NCBI GenBank assembly: GCA_963748095.1
Contig: CAVVIO010000023.1
Span: forward strand, 67,446 to 131,445
Direction: 5' to 3'
DNA: 64,000 bases
Source: CAVVIO01 sp963748095
GTDB lineage: Bacteria > Bacteroidota > Bacteroidia > Bacteroidales > UBA10428
Part shown: positions 28,185 to 37,573 of the stretch, one piece after another
Position numbering within the stretch: position 1 is the first letter of the stretch
Layout of the letters: the number at the start of each line of letters is the position of its first letter
The notes under the pieces: generated by a model
The model's input: the letters and a program-made list of their open reading frames with translations, nothing else
Told to the model about the DNA's origin: nothing
The model's database searches: none
Made by a program: the position numbers and the translations under genes

Positions 28185-29495
28185 ATGAGGCAAAAAAGCA
28201 ATTATGTTGCGGCAATCGACATTGGAACGACCAAGATAGTATCCATTGTTGGCAGGAAAAATGACAATGGGAAGCTCGAAATACTGGGTATGGGCAAAAC
28301 CACCTCGAAAGGAGTGAAAAGGGGAGTGGTCCTGAATATTGAGGAAACCATGAATGCAATCCGCTATACCGTGGAAGAAGCCCAAAAGCAATCAGGCGTC
28401 ATATTTTCCGATATATATGTTGGCATTGCCGGCCAGCATATAAAAAGTATCCGAAACCGCGGGTATATCAACCGCGACTCGTATGAGAATGAGATAACCA
28501 AAAAAGATATTGATGCGTTAATAGCCGACATGTATAAAATCCCGATAGATGTAGGGGAAGAAATTATTCACGTTCTCCCTCAGAATTTTATTGTGGATAA
28601 TGAAACGGGTGTAAAAAATCCGGTAGGGATGTCGGGCAGGCGGCTGGAAGCTAATTTTCATATCGTGATCGGCCAGATAGCTTCTGCAAAGAATATCGAA
28701 AAATGTGTCAACCGGGTGGGTCTGAAGGTCAATCAGTTGGTACTTGAACCGCTGGCATCCTCCGCGGCAGTGCTTACCGAAGATGAAAAAGAAGCAGGTG
28801 TGGCACTGGTAGATATCGGTGGAGGCACTACTGATGTAGCCATATATTTTGATGATATTATCAGGCATACTGCGGTTATTCCATTCGGGGGTAACGTAGT
28901 AACCAAAGATATTAAGGAAGGCTGTTCCATATTAGGCCGGCAGGCTGAAGCCCTGAAAACACAATTCGGATCGGCACTGGGTGATCTGGCAAGTGAGGAT
29001 AAAGTAGTGACCATTCCGGGTATCAGCGGCAGGGAGCCAAAGGAAATATCGTTTAAGAGCCTGGCTTACATTATTCAGTCGAGAATGGAAGAAATAATTG
29101 ATGCCATCCTTTTCGAAATTGAAAATTCTGACTGCATGGATAAATTAAGTGCAGGGATCGTTTTAACAGGTGGCGGAGCTTTACTCAGGCACCTGCCACA
29201 ATTGGTAAAATTCCGTACCGGAATGGATGTTAGAATAGGTTTACCCAATGAACACCTGGCCAGTGGTACAATGGCCGAAATAAACCAACCGATGTTTTCC
29301 ACCAGTGTCGGCCTGTTACTTAAAGGTTATGAAATAATGGACGCGCGCAGCCGTGAACAGGAATATGAAACATTACAGGATGAGCCGGTTGAGGAAGAGG
29401 AAAAGGAAGAAAAACAGAAGAACCGGATGGGTATTTTCGATTCACTGAAAAAAACAATTACAGATATTTTTGAAGAAAACGATGCCAAAATGTAA
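28185..29495 (+). CDS. ftsA: Cell division protein FtsA
   Basis: A 436-residue actin-like ATPase that tethers FtsZ to the membrane. AAIDIGTTKIVSIVGRK is the phosphate-1 motif, ALVDIGGGTTDVAIYFDD phosphate-2, and GIVLTGGGALLRHLPQL the adenosine motif. The C terminus ends in an acidic linker (EEEEKEEKQ) and an amphipathic helix (MGIFDSLKKTITDIFE) suited to membrane binding. Confidence 0.95.
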   Translation: MRQKSNYVAAIDIGTTKIVSIVGRKNDNGKLEILGMGKTTSKGVKRGVVLNIEETMNAIRYTVEEAQKQSGVIFSDIYVGIAGQHIKSIRNRGYINRDSYENEITKKDIDALIADMYKIPIDVGEEIIHVLPQNFIVDNETGVKNPVGMSGRRLEANFHIVIGQIASAKNIEKCVNRVGLKVNQLVLEPLASSAAVLTEDEKEAGVALVDIGGGTTDVAIYFDDIIRHTAVIPFGGNVVTKDIKEGCSILGRQAEALKTQFGSALGDLASEDKVVTIPGISGREPKEISFKSLAYIIQSRMEEIIDAILFEIENSDCMDKLSAGIVLTGGGALLRHLPQLVKFRTGMDVRIGLPNEHLASGTMAEINQPMFSTSVGLLLKGYEIMDARSREQEYETLQDEPVEEEEKEEKQKNRMGIFDSLKKTITDIFEENDAKM

Positions 29496-29548
29496 TGTTC
29501 ATCTGATCATTTTTTGACTCGATTCATAACAATAAAAATACAAGCATT

Positions 29549-31006
29549 ATGAATGAAGATTTAATGAATTTCGAATTACCGGTAAACAATTCCTCCATTA
29601 TAAAAGTGATCGGCGTTGGTGGAGGCGGAGGTAATGCAGTAAATCATATGTTTCACCAGGGCATCAAAGATGTTGATTTCGTTGTATGTAATACCGATTC
29701 ACAGGCCCTTGCCAGTAGTCCGGTAAATGTAAAAATACAATTGGGATCTTCTCTTACCGAAGGAAGAGGAGCTGGAAATAAACCTGAAATTGGACGCCAG
29801 GCAGCAATTGAAAACCTCGACGATGTGATGAAGGCTCTGGGAACTAATACTAAAATGGTATTCGTTACCGCCGGAATGGGAGGTGGAACCGGAACAGGAG
29901 CAGCCCCGGTTATAGCCAAGGCTGCCAAAGAGATGGGAATGTTAACTGTTGCCATTGTCACAATTCCCTTCCGGAACGAGGGACAACGTAGGGTTAACCA
30001 GGCTGTGGAAGGCATAGCCGAGCTGGAAAAGAATGTTGATTCGCTACTGGTTATTAATAATGAACGGATACGCGAAATTTATGGTGACCTGAAAGTTTCA
30101 GAGGCATTTGCCAGGGCCGACGATGTGCTGGCTATTGCTGCCAAAGGTATCGCCGAAATTATTACTGTTCACGGCTACATAAACGTTGACTTTGCCGATG
30201 TGGAAACAGTGATGACCGATAGTGGTGTGGCTATCATGGGTTCTGCGAAAGCCGAGGGTGAGGACCGTGCTATAAGAGCTGTACAACAGGCACTGAACTC
30301 TCCTTTGCTGAATGATAACGAAATAAAGGGAGCACGTAATATACTTATTAATATTACTTCGGGAGTAGATGAGATCACTATGGATGAGATTGGTCAGGTA
30401 ACCGATTTTGTACAGGATTGTGCCGGATCTGATGCCGACCTGATTTGGGGAAATGGAGTGGATGAACACCTGGGCAATATGATGAGTGTAACTGTTATAG
30501 CTACCGGATTCAATACCAATAGTATTCCTGAGTTATATGCAAGAAAACGCCAGCTTGATAAGATTCCTTTATGGGAGAACACACTCCAAAGCAATGTGGA
30601 GCAAACTACTTTTGAGGTTAAGAACAAGTCGCATGACGATTCGGAAAAAGGCAGCAATTCGCAGCGGATCATCGAATTTGAGATCACCAATGACCTGAAC
30701 CTGAATTCTGTAAAAAAACCATTGGTTGAACCTACGGCTATAGACAGAAAGAAGGCAGCGGAAAGAGTGAAAAACATAAGGAAAACATATGAAAAACTAC
30801 GTGATCTTAAATTTAATAATCCGGAGATGAAAAGTAATATCGATGAAATAGAAAACGAACCGGCTTATATCCGAAAAAAAATTGAACTTGATAAAATGAA
30901 ACATTCAGATGACCGGAAAATTTCACGATATTCGCTTGACAATGATGATGATTCGGTTACTAAATTAAGTCCGAATAATCCGTATCTGCATGATAATGTA
31001 GATTAA
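29549..31006 (+). CDS. ftsZ: Cell division GTPase FtsZ
   Basis: A tubulin homologue of 485 residues forming the Z ring. The GTP signature GGGTGTG is at 111-117, VIGVGGGGGNAVNHM and NTDSQAL are intact. After the GTPase core (to about 320) comes a long charged linker and a conserved end, SPNNPYLHDNVD, of the type seen in Bacteroidota. The 53-base gap after ftsA contains no clear promoter. Confidence 0.96.
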   Translation: MNEDLMNFELPVNNSSIIKVIGVGGGGGNAVNHMFHQGIKDVDFVVCNTDSQALASSPVNVKIQLGSSLTEGRGAGNKPEIGRQAAIENLDDVMKALGTNTKMVFVTAGMGGGTGTGAAPVIAKAAKEMGMLTVAIVTIPFRNEGQRRVNQAVEGIAELEKNVDSLLVINNERIREIYGDLKVSEAFARADDVLAIAAKGIAEIITVHGYINVDFADVETVMTDSGVAIMGSAKAEGEDRAIRAVQQALNSPLLNDNEIKGARNILINITSGVDEITMDEIGQVTDFVQDCAGSDADLIWGNGVDEHLGNMMSVTVIATGFNTNSIPELYARKRQLDKIPLWENTLQSNVEQTTFEVKNKSHDDSEKGSNSQRIIEFEITNDLNLNSVKKPLVEPTAIDRKKAAERVKNIRKTYEKLRDLKFNNPEMKSNIDEIENEPAYIRKKIELDKMKHSDDRKISRYSLDNDDDSVTKLSPNNPYLHDNVD

Positions 31007-31036
31007 ACCTGCTGTATTAATTTTAAATTAGAAGAA

Positions 31037-31483
31037 ATGAGTCTATTCGATCAGGTTAGTCAGGATTTGAAAGCCGCCATGCTGGCTAAGGAAAAAGATA
31101 AACTGGAATCCCTGCGGGCCATTAAAACCGCATTTCTAAATGCAAAATCGGAAAAAGGTGCGGGTGAACTAACTCCGGATAAGGAATTACAGATCATTCA
31201 AAAACTGGTAAAACAGAGGAAGGAATCTGCTGAAATCTATAAAGAACAAAACAGGAATGATCTTTACCAAAAGGAAATGGATGAGGCAAAAGTAATCGAA
31301 GTTTACCTGCCGAAGCAAATGAGTGAACAGGAGCTGACAGAAGTTCTGAAAGAGATTATTGCACGGGTAGGAGCTTCTTCACCTTCCGATATGGGAAAAG
31401 TAATGGGCGTAGCTTCCAAAGAATTATCAGGGAAAGCCGATGGCAAGTCAATTGCCGCAAAGGTAAGGGAGCTTTTGTCTTAG
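31037..31483 (+). CDS. GatB/YqeY-domain protein
   Basis: A 148-residue YqeY family protein: LRAIKTAFLNAKSEKG, KLVKQRKESAEIYKEQNR, and the C-terminal PSDMGKVMGVASKELSGKAD match the tail domain of GatB. It is thought to act on charged tRNA, but the role of the standalone form is unproven. It follows ftsZ by 30 bases and precedes a bidirectional terminator, so it probably closes the dcw transcript. Confidence 0.9.
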   Translation: MSLFDQVSQDLKAAMLAKEKDKLESLRAIKTAFLNAKSEKGAGELTPDKELQIIQKLVKQRKESAEIYKEQNRNDLYQKEMDEAKVIEVYLPKQMSEQELTEVLKEIIARVGASSPSDMGKVMGVASKELSGKADGKSIAAKVRELLS

Positions 31484-31589
31484 GATATCGGGGAGCACAG
31501 ACTTTTTAGATAGAAAACAAAGTTTGTGGCAGAATTACTTTAAATTTCAGTCTTTTGACTTCGGTCTTTAAATCATAAATTTCCATAAA

Positions 31590-31620
31590 AAAAGGGAGCT
31601 GAAAGGCTCCCTTTTGATAT
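31590..31620. terminator. Bidirectional intrinsic terminator
   Basis: AAAAGGGAGC and GCTCCCTTTT form a 10-bp stem around TGAAAG. A T run follows on the plus strand and an A run precedes it, so it can end both the plus-strand dcw/yqeY unit and the minus-strand foldase gene. Confidence 0.85.
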
Positions 31621-31647
31621 TTTTAAATCGTATTTCATTTCTTACTA

Positions 31648-33756
31648 TTAATAGAATTTAGCCCGGTTATCATCAATATCGGCCATATCCTTTAGTGCCT
31701 GGAAAGGTTCGTAATTGGCCCGGGCAGCATAATTCTTTTCAAGGATACTGGTTTCGAGCATATAATTATAGCCGGTAGGCGGAGTGGGTTTATCTAACTT
31801 TGTAACATCCAGTACAAAAATACCACTATTACCTTCAACGGGTGTCGAAAGTTTATTTGGCGACACATTCACTGATGCGGCTGCAATATCAGGTTCAATT
31901 CCGGCATCGCCTACAGTACGTGAATCGAAGCGAACTCCCAGAGCAGTATTTACACTTGTTTGCAATTTATCTGCCAATGCATCAATAGAGGTCACACCCG
32001 ACAATATGGCTTTCAGTCCATCAGTAATCTTTTGTGCTTTCTTTTCTTTTAATACAGCAACCTGAATTTCAGCTTTCTTTTCATCAAAAGAGGCAAATCC
32101 TTTTTTTCTTACATCTACAACAGTAGCCACAACATATTTTTCATCGAACTTGAATACCTTCGATACATCGTGCAGATCTGCATTAAAAGCCCATTTAACA
32201 AGCTCTCGTGGCGACTCGAGTCCATTAATGGTTTTATCCATCGGGTGAAGATTATTGGCGTCGTGAACTACAAGGTTTTCCTTTTTAACTGCATTGTTAA
32301 ATTTCTCATAGGTATTATTCACGCCAGCAAATTCACTAGCCTTTGAATAGTAAACCTGGTCGGTAACATCACTGGGTACTACATTTCTTACCAGAATTCC
32401 AACCTGAACTTTTTTTACCGGTTTCGACTGTTTGAGGATCTGAACTACGTGAATACCGTATTGTGACGGAACAATTTTCACATCTCCAACTTTACCGTAG
32501 AAACAACTATCGCTGAATGACTTAACCATAGCTCCCTCGTGGAACCAGCCCAGGTCACCGCCATTACGTGCTGTGGCATCTACAGAATATTCCTTAGCCA
32601 ACTTGGCAAAATCAGCGCCATGTTCAATCAGGTTTTTCAAACTGTCAGCCATGGCATATACCTGCCGGACATTGTTCTGATTTGCCTGCAATAAAATATG
32701 ACGGGCTTTTACAGAATCAGGCAGGTAATTTATTTCAGCCAGTTTGGCGAGTTTGTAAGCATTATTTTCAAAATAGGGACCGTATACAAAACCTACTTTT
32801 GCATCGAACATCTCCTTGTTCAGCAATTCGGGTAATTCACCGTCCTTAAAATTCTGATCGTTGTAAGGAACATCCGAATTCAGATTGACGAATTGTTTTA
32901 CATCACTTACCTTTTCGAAATCGGGTTTAATATCATCAATCCATTTTTTCGCGGCCTGGTTATCTTTTTCAGAGGGAATGACCTCGAATGTAACATATTT
33001 TATATCCCTCGACTTTTCCTGCTTGTATTCGTTTTTATGTTCTTCATAATATTTTTTCAGGTCAGACTCGTCTACCGTAACAGCTGAATCGGATACTGAA
33101 TTAAAATACTGTACGATATAGTTGAAATCAGCCTGTGTATGGGTTTCCGAAAATTTTCTTTCCTTGTCGATCTTTGTAACATACAGTCCTTTTTTAATAA
33201 GGTTGTCGTATTTGGTCATTTCACGTTCACTAAGGATTTCGTTTTCGATAAACAACCAGTATGTTTTTTGCTGGCTGTCGGCTCCTTCCTGTTCTACCTG
33301 CCTGAGAAAATTGAGCAATGCCGAACGGTTTAATACACCTGTTTCAGGATTAGTAAATAACTGCTTGATGATGGGATGAGGATTTCTACCCTGAATCAGA
33401 TCGAATAATTCATCTCCGCTTACAGCAAGTCCCAGTTTCTTGTATTGGCTTTTCATTACATAATCCTGCACCATTCTTTGCCAAACCTGATTTCTGATAT
33501 TATCCAGTGTACTCGGATCTAGTGAACTTTTCTGATACTGGATCTTTGTAATTTCTGTCAAATCTTCCACATCTTTCTGAAATTCTTTAAAAGGAATCGA
33601 TTTTCCCGCTATATTGGCAATTTCATATTGTGAATTTGTAAAAAGGGATTGTCCCGATTTAAACAAATCACCCAATACGAATGCAAGTAATGCCATTCCA
33701 ATAATGATAGATACCAAGAGCCCTGCACGATTCCTGATTTTTTCTAAAGTTGCCAT
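31648..33756 (-). CDS. PpiD/SurA-like peptidyl-prolyl isomerase
   Basis: A 702-residue periplasmic folding factor anchored by an N-terminal membrane segment (about 12-31, LLVSIIIGMALLAFVLGDLF). A SurA-N-like helical region follows and a parvulin domain occupies about 350-450 (ARHILLQANQNNVRQ, DLGWFHEGAMVKSF, KVGDVKIVPSQYGIHVVQIL). The layout equals E. coli PpiD, which helps newly exported envelope proteins. The protein is longer than E. coli PpiD, as is common in Bacteroidota. The promoter lies about 36 bases upstream. Confidence 0.9.
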   Translation of the reverse strand: MATLEKIRNRAGLLVSIIIGMALLAFVLGDLFKSGQSLFTNSQYEIANIAGKSIPFKEFQKDVEDLTEITKIQYQKSSLDPSTLDNIRNQVWQRMVQDYVMKSQYKKLGLAVSGDELFDLIQGRNPHPIIKQLFTNPETGVLNRSALLNFLRQVEQEGADSQQKTYWLFIENEILSEREMTKYDNLIKKGLYVTKIDKERKFSETHTQADFNYIVQYFNSVSDSAVTVDESDLKKYYEEHKNEYKQEKSRDIKYVTFEVIPSEKDNQAAKKWIDDIKPDFEKVSDVKQFVNLNSDVPYNDQNFKDGELPELLNKEMFDAKVGFVYGPYFENNAYKLAKLAEINYLPDSVKARHILLQANQNNVRQVYAMADSLKNLIEHGADFAKLAKEYSVDATARNGGDLGWFHEGAMVKSFSDSCFYGKVGDVKIVPSQYGIHVVQILKQSKPVKKVQVGILVRNVVPSDVTDQVYYSKASEFAGVNNTYEKFNNAVKKENLVVHDANNLHPMDKTINGLESPRELVKWAFNADLHDVSKVFKFDEKYVVATVVDVRKKGFASFDEKKAEIQVAVLKEKKAQKITDGLKAILSGVTSIDALADKLQTSVNTALGVRFDSRTVGDAGIEPDIAAASVNVSPNKLSTPVEGNSGIFVLDVTKLDKPTPPTGYNYMLETSILEKNYAARANYEPFQALKDMADIDDNRAKFY

Positions 33757-33791
33757 TTATCCGTTAATTTATAGTTTTTATTTTCAGGCTA

Positions 33792-33820
33792 CGAATATAG
33801 TAATTAATACTATTTTACAA
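33792..33820 (-). promoter_or_regulatory. Promoter of the PpiD-like gene
   Basis: On the minus strand TTG (33820-33818) is followed after 18 bases by TATATTCG (33799-33792), one base off consensus. It lies upstream of the start codon at a normal distance. Confidence 0.5.
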
Positions 33821-34160
33821 GAACATATTCTAAAAAATAAACCTTCGTTCAAACAATTTAAAGTGCCTGTATAAATTCCTGAAAAAGAGATTGTAATGTT
33901 GGAATAATATCTGTTGGATTAGGAAACTGTAAAATGAGTACTTCAGGAAATGTGAGAAGCGGAATTTTACCTCAAAGAATTGAAGTTTAAAAATTCACAA
34001 AGGTTTTAATCACAAAGGTTTGAATTTGTATGTAAAGTAATTTGTTGATTCCTGATAAAAAGCAAAAAGAAGTATGAGCCTCAGTAAAGTAAATTAAAGG
34101 CAGATACTTTTTACTATCTTTTTACATGTAAACACGAAGTCCCTCGAATAAAAAACCAGT
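33821..34160. repeat. Non-coding stretch with a short direct repeat
   Basis: About 340 AT-rich bases between the CNNM/CBS gene's stop and the foldase promoter. I find no coding frame. Two copies of TCACAAAGGTTT start at 33995 and 34010. No terminator with a clear T run was seen for the upstream minus-strand operon. Confidence 0.45.
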
Positions 34161-35426
34161 TTATGAATTCTTATAATGTTTTTTCAATTGCACCAGTTCA
34201 ATTCGGGTTTTACTTACTTTAAGAATTTTTATTTCAAAATTATCAATTATAATCTGGTCATTGGTCAACGGAATACTTTGGTTGTGAAAGAAAATCAGGC
34301 CGGCAATTGTATCATATTCGTCCGACTCGGGTAACTGAAGTTTGTATTTTTCATTCAGGTAATCGATTTCAAGACGGCCTGAAAATAAATATTCAGTGTC
34401 GTTGATTTGTTTTTCGATGAAATCGATGGTATCATGTTCATCTTCTATTTCACCGAAAATCTCTTCAATAATATCTTCAATAGTAAGCATTCCGGCAATA
34501 CCCCCAAATTCATCGACTACTACTGCAAGACTTTTGTGTTCCTGTATAAATCTTTTCAGCAATTTGTTCGCAGCCATGGTCTCTGGAAAATAAGAAACTG
34601 CTATTAACCGCGATTTAATATCTTTTGGATTTTTAAATAATTCTTTGGATGTAATGTAACCAACCAGATTATCAATAGTTTCTTCGAAGATAAGAATTTT
34701 TGAAAATCCCGATTCTATAAATTTCTGCCGGAGATCTTCAATAGAACTGTTAATTTCCATAGCAACAATTTCCGGACGTGGAATCATGCAATCACGCAAT
34801 TTAACACTGGAGAAATCAAGAGCATTCTGAAACAGTTTTATATCGTTTTCCGATGTTTCCGTTTCTGCTGATTCTTCTGCTTCTGCTATGAGAAAGCTCA
34901 AATCGATTTTACCGAATGTGATATCTTTTGGATTATAGTTAGTTTTCGATTTGAATATATATTTCATGATAACGGAAGAGAGCCAGTTAACAAACTGGGT
35001 GATGGGAAAAAACAGCACAAAGAATATAAAAACCGGAAAAGAGAAGAATTTTAAAGTGGAGTTGGGATTCAGCCTGACGAGTGTTTTTGGTAAAAATTCA
35101 GCAGTGAACAAAATAAATAAAGTGGATATGATTGTTTGTATGAGCAATATAAGGAAGGGGGAATTGGTGAAATTTAAAATCAATGGTTGAAGCAGTTTTG
35201 CCATAAACATACCATAAACAACCAATGCTACATTATTACCTACCAACATAGTGGTAATGTATTTTCCGGGATAGTTACTGAAAACGGTTAAAATACGCGA
35301 TGAAATGAGCCCTTGTTTCTTATCCAGTTCAAGTCTGAGCTTATTGGCTGCAACAAATGCTATTTCCATTCCCGAAAAGAAAGCACTAAATAAAAGTGTC
35401 AGTATAATAACCAGTACAATATTCAT
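34161..35426 (-). CDS. CNNM/CBS/CorC-HlyC transporter-like membrane protein
   Basis: A 421-residue protein with the CNNM membrane domain at about 1-150 (four hydrophobic segments, SAFFSGMEIAFVAANKLRLE), a CBS pair at about 205-325 (VKLRDCMIPRPEIVAM, and LAVVVDEFGGIAGMLTIEDI), and a C-terminal CorC/HlyC domain (IDYLNEKYKLQLPESDEYDT). Relatives are linked to magnesium or cobalt efflux; in gliding Bacteroidota the paralogue GldE has a motility role. It is the last gene of the coaX-led operon. Confidence 0.88.
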   Translation of the reverse strand: MNIVLVIILTLLFSAFFSGMEIAFVAANKLRLELDKKQGLISSRILTVFSNYPGKYITTMLVGNNVALVVYGMFMAKLLQPLILNFTNSPFLILLIQTIISTLFILFTAEFLPKTLVRLNPNSTLKFFSFPVFIFFVLFFPITQFVNWLSSVIMKYIFKSKTNYNPKDITFGKIDLSFLIAEAEESAETETSENDIKLFQNALDFSSVKLRDCMIPRPEIVAMEINSSIEDLRQKFIESGFSKILIFEETIDNLVGYITSKELFKNPKDIKSRLIAVSYFPETMAANKLLKRFIQEHKSLAVVVDEFGGIAGMLTIEDIIEEIFGEIEDEHDTIDFIEKQINDTEYLFSGRLEIDYLNEKYKLQLPESDEYDTIAGLIFFHNQSIPLTNDQIIIDNFEIKILKVSKTRIELVQLKKHYKNS

Positions 35427-35439
35427 GAAACCGATAACT

Positions 35440-35634
35440 CTAAGGTTGTTGATTCTTTTTTCTTAAATTCCGCCTCAAAATATACATTAAAAAAGCCAGA
35501 AATGAAAGTATAAAAAACATATAACTGTTGGCAAAACCTTTATAGTATGTATTATAAACTCCTAAGAAAAGGCATGTGACTGCCAGTATTATCCAGACTA
35601 TTTCTAGGATAGTATTAATTTTCCTGGTTTTCAT
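35440..35634 (-). CDS. Small two-helix membrane protein
   Basis: A 64-residue protein from the ATG that begins MKTRKINTILEIV; an alternative start is nine bases earlier. Two hydrophobic helices (about 9-28 and 33-52) are joined by a short turn, and the tail is basic (RRNLRKKNQ). It overlaps the 3' end of lptC and sits 13 bases before the CNNM/CBS gene on the same strand. I do not recognise a named family. The context suggests an envelope role. Confidence 0.65.
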   Translation of the reverse strand: MKTRKINTILEIVWIILAVTCLFLGVYNTYYKGFANSYMFFILSFLAFLMYILRRNLRKKNQQP

Positions 35635-36214
35635 CTTTAACATTTACAGTACCCTTGGATCCGATCAACTTCCATTTTTCCAGATTCTGATCAGCCACGA
35701 AGCCTTCTTCCCCGTAAATTGTCCCATCATCATTCACAAACTTTGTAAAATCATGGGAATAGATTTTTTGTGTGTTTTCGTCCCAGTACATCTGATCGGT
35801 ATACAGTTCTTCTTTTTTCTTCAGGTTTTTGGCAACAACATTGTTACGTGCTTCCCATAATTTTTTTTTCTGGTAGTAGATAGCGTATTTTGCATTAATG
35901 ATCGATTCGAGTTTCTCCGATTTATCGTAAAAATACACTTGTATCCCTTGCGGAAATTCAGTAAATGGTTCTTCTGCCTTCGAATACTTGTGCATTTCGG
36001 GGGCGAAAAATTTGATTTTAAGTTTACCTGAATCGGTATACGCTATTTCTATATCCTTACCTGACTGATCGGGAAGTTTTAACTGGTTAGTAAGGGCATT
36101 GATCTTTTCAATATCATTTTCGCAGGATATAAAAAATAGTATCCCCAGGCTAATGGGGATAGTATTTTTTAATAACCGTATGTAAAATTTTTTATGTTGA
36201 TTATTGTTATTCAT
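35615..36214 (-). CDS. lptC: LPS export lipoprotein LptC
   Basis: About 199 residues, starting MNNNNQHKKFY. The hydrophobic stretch ends in a lipobox-like LFFISC, so it may be a lipoprotein rather than the bitopic form of E. coli. The mature part has the LptC/OstA beta-jellyroll pattern (KLKIKFFAPEMHKYS, IINAKYAIYYQKKKLWEARNNVVAKN, LYTDQMYWDENTQKIYS). LptC passes lipopolysaccharide from LptBFG to LptA across the periplasm. It overlaps the end of the upstream TPR gene by 8 bases. Confidence 0.85.
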   Translation of the reverse strand: MNNNNQHKKFYIRLLKNTIPISLGILFFISCENDIEKINALTNQLKLPDQSGKDIEIAYTDSGKLKIKFFAPEMHKYSKAEEPFTEFPQGIQVYFYDKSEKLESIINAKYAIYYQKKKLWEARNNVVAKNLKKKEELYTDQMYWDENTQKIYSHDFTKFVNDDGTIYGEEGFVADQNLEKWKLIGSKGTVNVKDENQEN

Positions 36215-37553
36215 TAAATCTTGCAATTGTATTCTCGTTTATCCAGCAACCAACTGTATATGTATCCCCTTGATGAACGTTCTGAAAAAATGCATCTTCT
36301 TTTTTAGGATAATATTTAGAATAAGTAATGATAAGCTTATTTGCTTTTTCTTCTACAGAAGGATCTACTTTTTTAGCTTCATTAAATTTATCTACTGCTA
36401 CCCAGAAAACAGATGATGGCAACTTGATATTCGAACACTGATCCTGACTTTGAGCATATATTTGTCCTATCAGGAGATAAGGTTCTCCCCAGTTTGAGTG
36501 CAACTGTTCAGCTTTAAGTGCGTTGTCCCGTGATTCAGAGTATTGATTCAATTTACTCTGTGTAAGTGCAAGACCCAGGTAATAGTCTGCCTTTTTCATA
36601 TCATCAGTTTGCAGTTGAATGGCTTGCTTATAATAGGTAGCTGCTTCTTTATAATTGCCATTGTTATATGCCATCAACGCTATATTTGCAGCAGATTCAG
36701 CCGATGGTTTTAATGCTTGTAGTTTAGTTGATGCATTATAGAACAATTGGGAATTGGTACAACTGTTATTTTTAAGCAAGGTGGTTAACATTCCGAGAAA
36801 ATCAGGATCGTCCGATCTGCTTTGATATTCTTTATTGAAGTAGGCATTTAATGTGTCACAATCGCTTGGCCCATCGGCAGCAAAGTTGTTGTCAATACTC
36901 GATTTGATGGCTGTCAGGGTTGCATCACTCGGACGTGTCTCAAGTTTTTTGTTTATAATGTCACTTACCATCATATAATCGGAAATTACCTGGTTCTGGG
37001 TAATTTTTTTATCCTGGAAAAGTGTTAAGGATGCGGATATGTATGTCGCCATCACTGGCTCGGAAACGTGAGCTTTGTCAGCCTGAATAGATTCATCAAG
37101 ATAGTTATATGCCTGTTGAATATACTGTATGCCGTCATTTCTCCTGTATCTTAAGAGGTCTACACCCTGCCGGCCACGAACGTTGCTCAGGTCCTTATAG
37201 TATTTGATACGCTGGTCATAAACCATCATTAGCGTATCAACATAAGCTCCTTTTTTTGCTTCATCATTTTGATTTTCTTCGATGAAGTTCTGAAACATTC
37301 TTGCACCATCGATATATATGTTTTTTGTAGCTCTTGGACAATTATGAAATACTTTTCTCCATGAGGGTAGTGCAGATTTAAAATCTCCCTGCCGTGCATA
37401 TTCCCTGTATAAAGATAAATTTGTAATACATTGTATACTATCATTCCCATGTCCATATCTCGAACCGTCTTCCACGCCTTTCTGCGCCATTACATTCGTC
37501 GAAAATAATCCTATTAGTAATGTAAATAACTGGATATAAACTCCTTTTTTCAT
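36207..37553 (-). CDS. Secreted TPR protein
   Basis: A 448-residue exported protein with a signal peptide ending near NVMAQ. Tetratricopeptide-like helices are clearest at the start (LYREYARQGDFKSALPSWRKVF) and at about 290-350 (NIALMAYNNGNYKEAATYYKQAI, and ADYYLGLALTQSKL). It contains several Cys residues, fitting a periplasmic location. It lies between the outer-membrane protein gene and lptC, so a part in outer-membrane assembly is plausible but unproven. Confidence 0.75.
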   Translation of the reverse strand: MKKGVYIQLFTLLIGLFSTNVMAQKGVEDGSRYGHGNDSIQCITNLSLYREYARQGDFKSALPSWRKVFHNCPRATKNIYIDGARMFQNFIEENQNDEAKKGAYVDTLMMVYDQRIKYYKDLSNVRGRQGVDLLRYRRNDGIQYIQQAYNYLDESIQADKAHVSEPVMATYISASLTLFQDKKITQNQVISDYMMVSDIINKKLETRPSDATLTAIKSSIDNNFAADGPSDCDTLNAYFNKEYQSRSDDPDFLGMLTTLLKNNSCTNSQLFYNASTKLQALKPSAESAANIALMAYNNGNYKEAATYYKQAIQLQTDDMKKADYYLGLALTQSKLNQYSESRDNALKAEQLHSNWGEPYLLIGQIYAQSQDQCSNIKLPSSVFWVAVDKFNEAKKVDPSVEEKANKLIITYSKYYPKKEDAFFQNVHQGDTYTVGCWINENTIARFNE

Positions 37554-37573
37554 TTTTCTATTTTTTATAAGTA

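Noticed and set aside
33995..34021. Two TCACAAAGGTTT repeats as a possible CRISPR-like or operator array
   Set aside because: Only two 12-base copies with a 3-base gap between them; no further units, spacers or associated genes.
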